A stretch of DNA of 64,000 nucleotides from Paenalicyclobacillus ferrooxydans (lineage in GTDB: Bacteria > Bacillota > Bacilli > Alicyclobacillales > Alicyclobacillaceae): NCBI RefSeq assembly GCF_001399675.1, contig NZ_LJCO01000017.1:1-64000 (forward strand), written 5' to 3'. How positions within the stretch are numbered: the stretch's first letter is position 1; each line of letters starts with the position of its first letter. Shown here in pieces: positions 62,821-64,000 of the stretch. Made by a program: the position numbers and the translations under genes. Under the pieces are notes generated by a model, which saw only the letters and a program-made list of their open reading frames with translations, did not search any database and was not told the DNA's origin.

Positions 62821-64000
62821 AGTGGGCAGTTGTTGTCTTTCCCGGGTCAAACTGTGACGAAGACGCACAGAAGGCTGTCGCCTCCGTAACGGGCGATCCG
62901 GTTGATCTTGTATGGCACACCGAAGCTGACCTCAGCGCGTATGACGCCATCATTTTACCGGGCGGTTTTTCCTACGGCGACTATCTCAGATCCGGGGCCA
63001 TTGCTCGCTTCTCACCTGTCATGCAGGCTGTGTCAAAGGAAGCTGCAGCAGGAAAACTGGTGGTCGGCATCTGCAACGGGTTTCAGGTGTTGACAGAGTC
63101 CGGTCTCTTGCCGGGAGCACTCCTTCGCAATGAAGACCTTCGCTTTCATTGCCACACCTCCGAACTGGTTGTGGAAAACACGGACTCCCCGTTTACGTCG
63201 GCGTACACGAAAGGTGAGACCATTCGCGTTCCGATTGCCCATGGTGAGGGCAGGTACTACGCAGATGAAGAGACACTCGCACAACTGAAGAAGGACAACC
63301 GAATTCTGTTCCGGTACCAGGACAACCCGAACGGATCGGTCGAGGACATCGCAGGCATCCTGAATGAAAACCGCAACGTCCTCGGATTAATGCCGCATCC
63401 TGAGCGTGCTGTTACAGATTGGATGGCATCGGAAGACGGACAGCGGATGTTCTTATCGATGCAGCAAGCCGTCAAAGCACGGACCAACCAGACAGAAACC
63501 GCGGCGGCAGCCACTGGCACGTCCCTGAACCATGTCCTCGTTGGCAACCTGGATACGTCAAACCCCGGCATTGGGCAAGAAACGCCTGAGGCGAGTGCAA
63601 TGCCAAGCGAGACCATGCAGGAAAATCCGGTTGAGCCGAGTCCCGAGCAGATCAAGGAACACCTGATTTATCGCGATCTCGGTTTGACAGAAACTGAATA
63701 TCAGCGGGCAGTTGAGTTACTCGGTCGACTCCCCAATTACGTTGAAACAGGGTTGTTCGGAGTTCTGTGGTCTGAGCACTGCAGTTATAAAAGCTCGAAA
63801 CGGTACTTGCGGCAGTTCCCCACGACAGGACCACAGGTTCTGCAGGGACCTGGAGAGAATGCCGGCGTCATCGACCTTGGCGACGGCATCGGCGTCGCGT
63901 TTAAGATGGAAAGTCACAACCATCCGTCTGCGATTGAGCCGGTGCAAGGGGCGGCCACAGGTGTTGGCGGCATTCTTCGCGACGTGTTTACGATGGGTGC
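62817..64000 (+). CDS. purQL: PurQ-PurL fusion (FGAR amidotransferase), 3'-truncated by the window
   Basis: An open frame runs from the purQ ATG to the window end (394 residues) without a stop. Residues 1-~225 are a complete PurQ glutaminase: [19 protein letters not shown], nucleophile Cys86 (GICNGFQ), His194 and Glu196 (MPHPER). Residues ~226-275 form an Ala/Thr/Pro/Glu-rich linker. From ~280 it is small-type Pur[78 protein letters not shown]. Normally purQ and purL are separate in this group, and in large PurL the glutaminase is C-terminal. An internal ATG (63601) preceded by GAGGCGAG could still start PurL alone. Confidence 0.88.
   Translation, partial: MKWAVVVFPGSNCDEDAQKAVASVTGDPVDLVWHTEADLSAYDAIILPGGFSYGDYLRSGAIARFSPVMQAVSKEAAAGKLVVGICNGFQVLTESGLLPGALLRNEDLRFHCHTSELVVENTDSPFTSAYTKGETIRVPIAHGEGRYYADEETLAQLKKDNRILFRYQDNPNGSVEDIAGILNENRNVLGLMPHPERAVTDWMASEDGQRMFLSMQQAVKARTNQTETAAAATGTSLNHVLVGNLDTSNPGIGQETPEASAMPSETMQENPVEPSPEQIKEHLIYRDLGLTETEYQRAVELLGRLPNYVETGLFGVLWSEHCSYKSSKRYLRQFPTTGPQVLQGPGENAGVIDLGDGIGVAFKMESHNHPSAIEPVQGAATGVGGILRDVFTMG

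Overview
The window looks like a chromosomal segment of a Gram-positive, spore-former-type Bacillota, most probably Alicyclobacillaceae or a close relative (inference). The signs are many TTG/GTG starts placed behind strong GGAGG Shine-Dalgarno sites, a CIRCE-controlled groESL, guanine riboswitches, a sigma-54/RocR-type ornithine system, and gene order matching Bacillus subtilis in blocks: acpS-ydcC-alr-ndoAI-ndoA; thiL-tsaE-tsaB-rimI-tsaD then ydiF-type ABC-F, tatA-tatC, groES-groEL; and guaA-pbuG then purE-K-B-C-S-Q-L. No rRNA, tRNA, insertion sequence, prophage or CRISPR array was recognised.

Layout. 0-9.2 kb: a glycine-rich protein, a TOPRIM protein, a DUF488 protein, a ferritin-like/VIT1 iron exporter, methionine aminopeptidase, an S9 peptidase, a solitary kynureninase and small membrane or zinc-ribbon proteins. 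9.7-14.9 kb: acpS, NAD(P)HX repair enzyme, lipoprotein, alanine racemase and the NdoAI/NdoA antitoxin-toxin pair. 15.2-19.6 kb: a DUF1659/DUF2922 pair, a DedA protein, a membrane-anchored cytochrome c, then a 53-aa basic protein, two crcB fluoride-channel genes and a DUF190 gene behind a terminator-bearing leader. 19.6-25.7 kb: amidohydrolase, thiL and the t6A genes. 26-28.6 kb: MerR regulator, phhB, CHY zinc finger and a 1-kb repeat-rich gap. 28.6-34.8 kb: a LacI-regulated sugar ABC transporter plus alpha-glucosidase operon. 35-38.2 kb: a RocR-like sigma-54 activator divergent from rocD, with a clear -24/-12 promoter and two palindromic upstream sites. 38.3-47.3 kb: MBL hydrolase, ABC-F, PAP2, folate cyclo-ligase, molybdenum-cofactor genes mobA/moeA-like/mobB, tatAC. 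47.4-54.5 kb: groESL, a palindromic repeat block, and a MoxR-DUF58-transglutaminase operon. 54.7-64 kb: two guanine riboswitches, each followed by a terminator, controlling guaA-pbuG and the de novo purine operon.

The most unusual observations are: (1) purQ runs without a stop into purL, predicting an N-terminal-glutaminase PurQ-PurL fusion, the reverse of the known large FGAR synthetase order; (2) a family of palindromes with TTAAGTCG/CGACTTAA arms, three per ~135-bp unit and tandemly repeated, at two loci 21 kb apart; (3) a second dispersed intergenic motif of the type CGAACAAA..TTCCCTT; (4) many short tandem repeats, both intergenic (often 13-bp units) and in frame inside conserved proteins (TsaE, MobA, MobB, the RocR-like activator). 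These suggest a genome prone to short tandem duplication. No wholly new multi-gene system could be demonstrated; the palindromic repeat family and the PurQ-PurL fusion are the best candidates for something undescribed.
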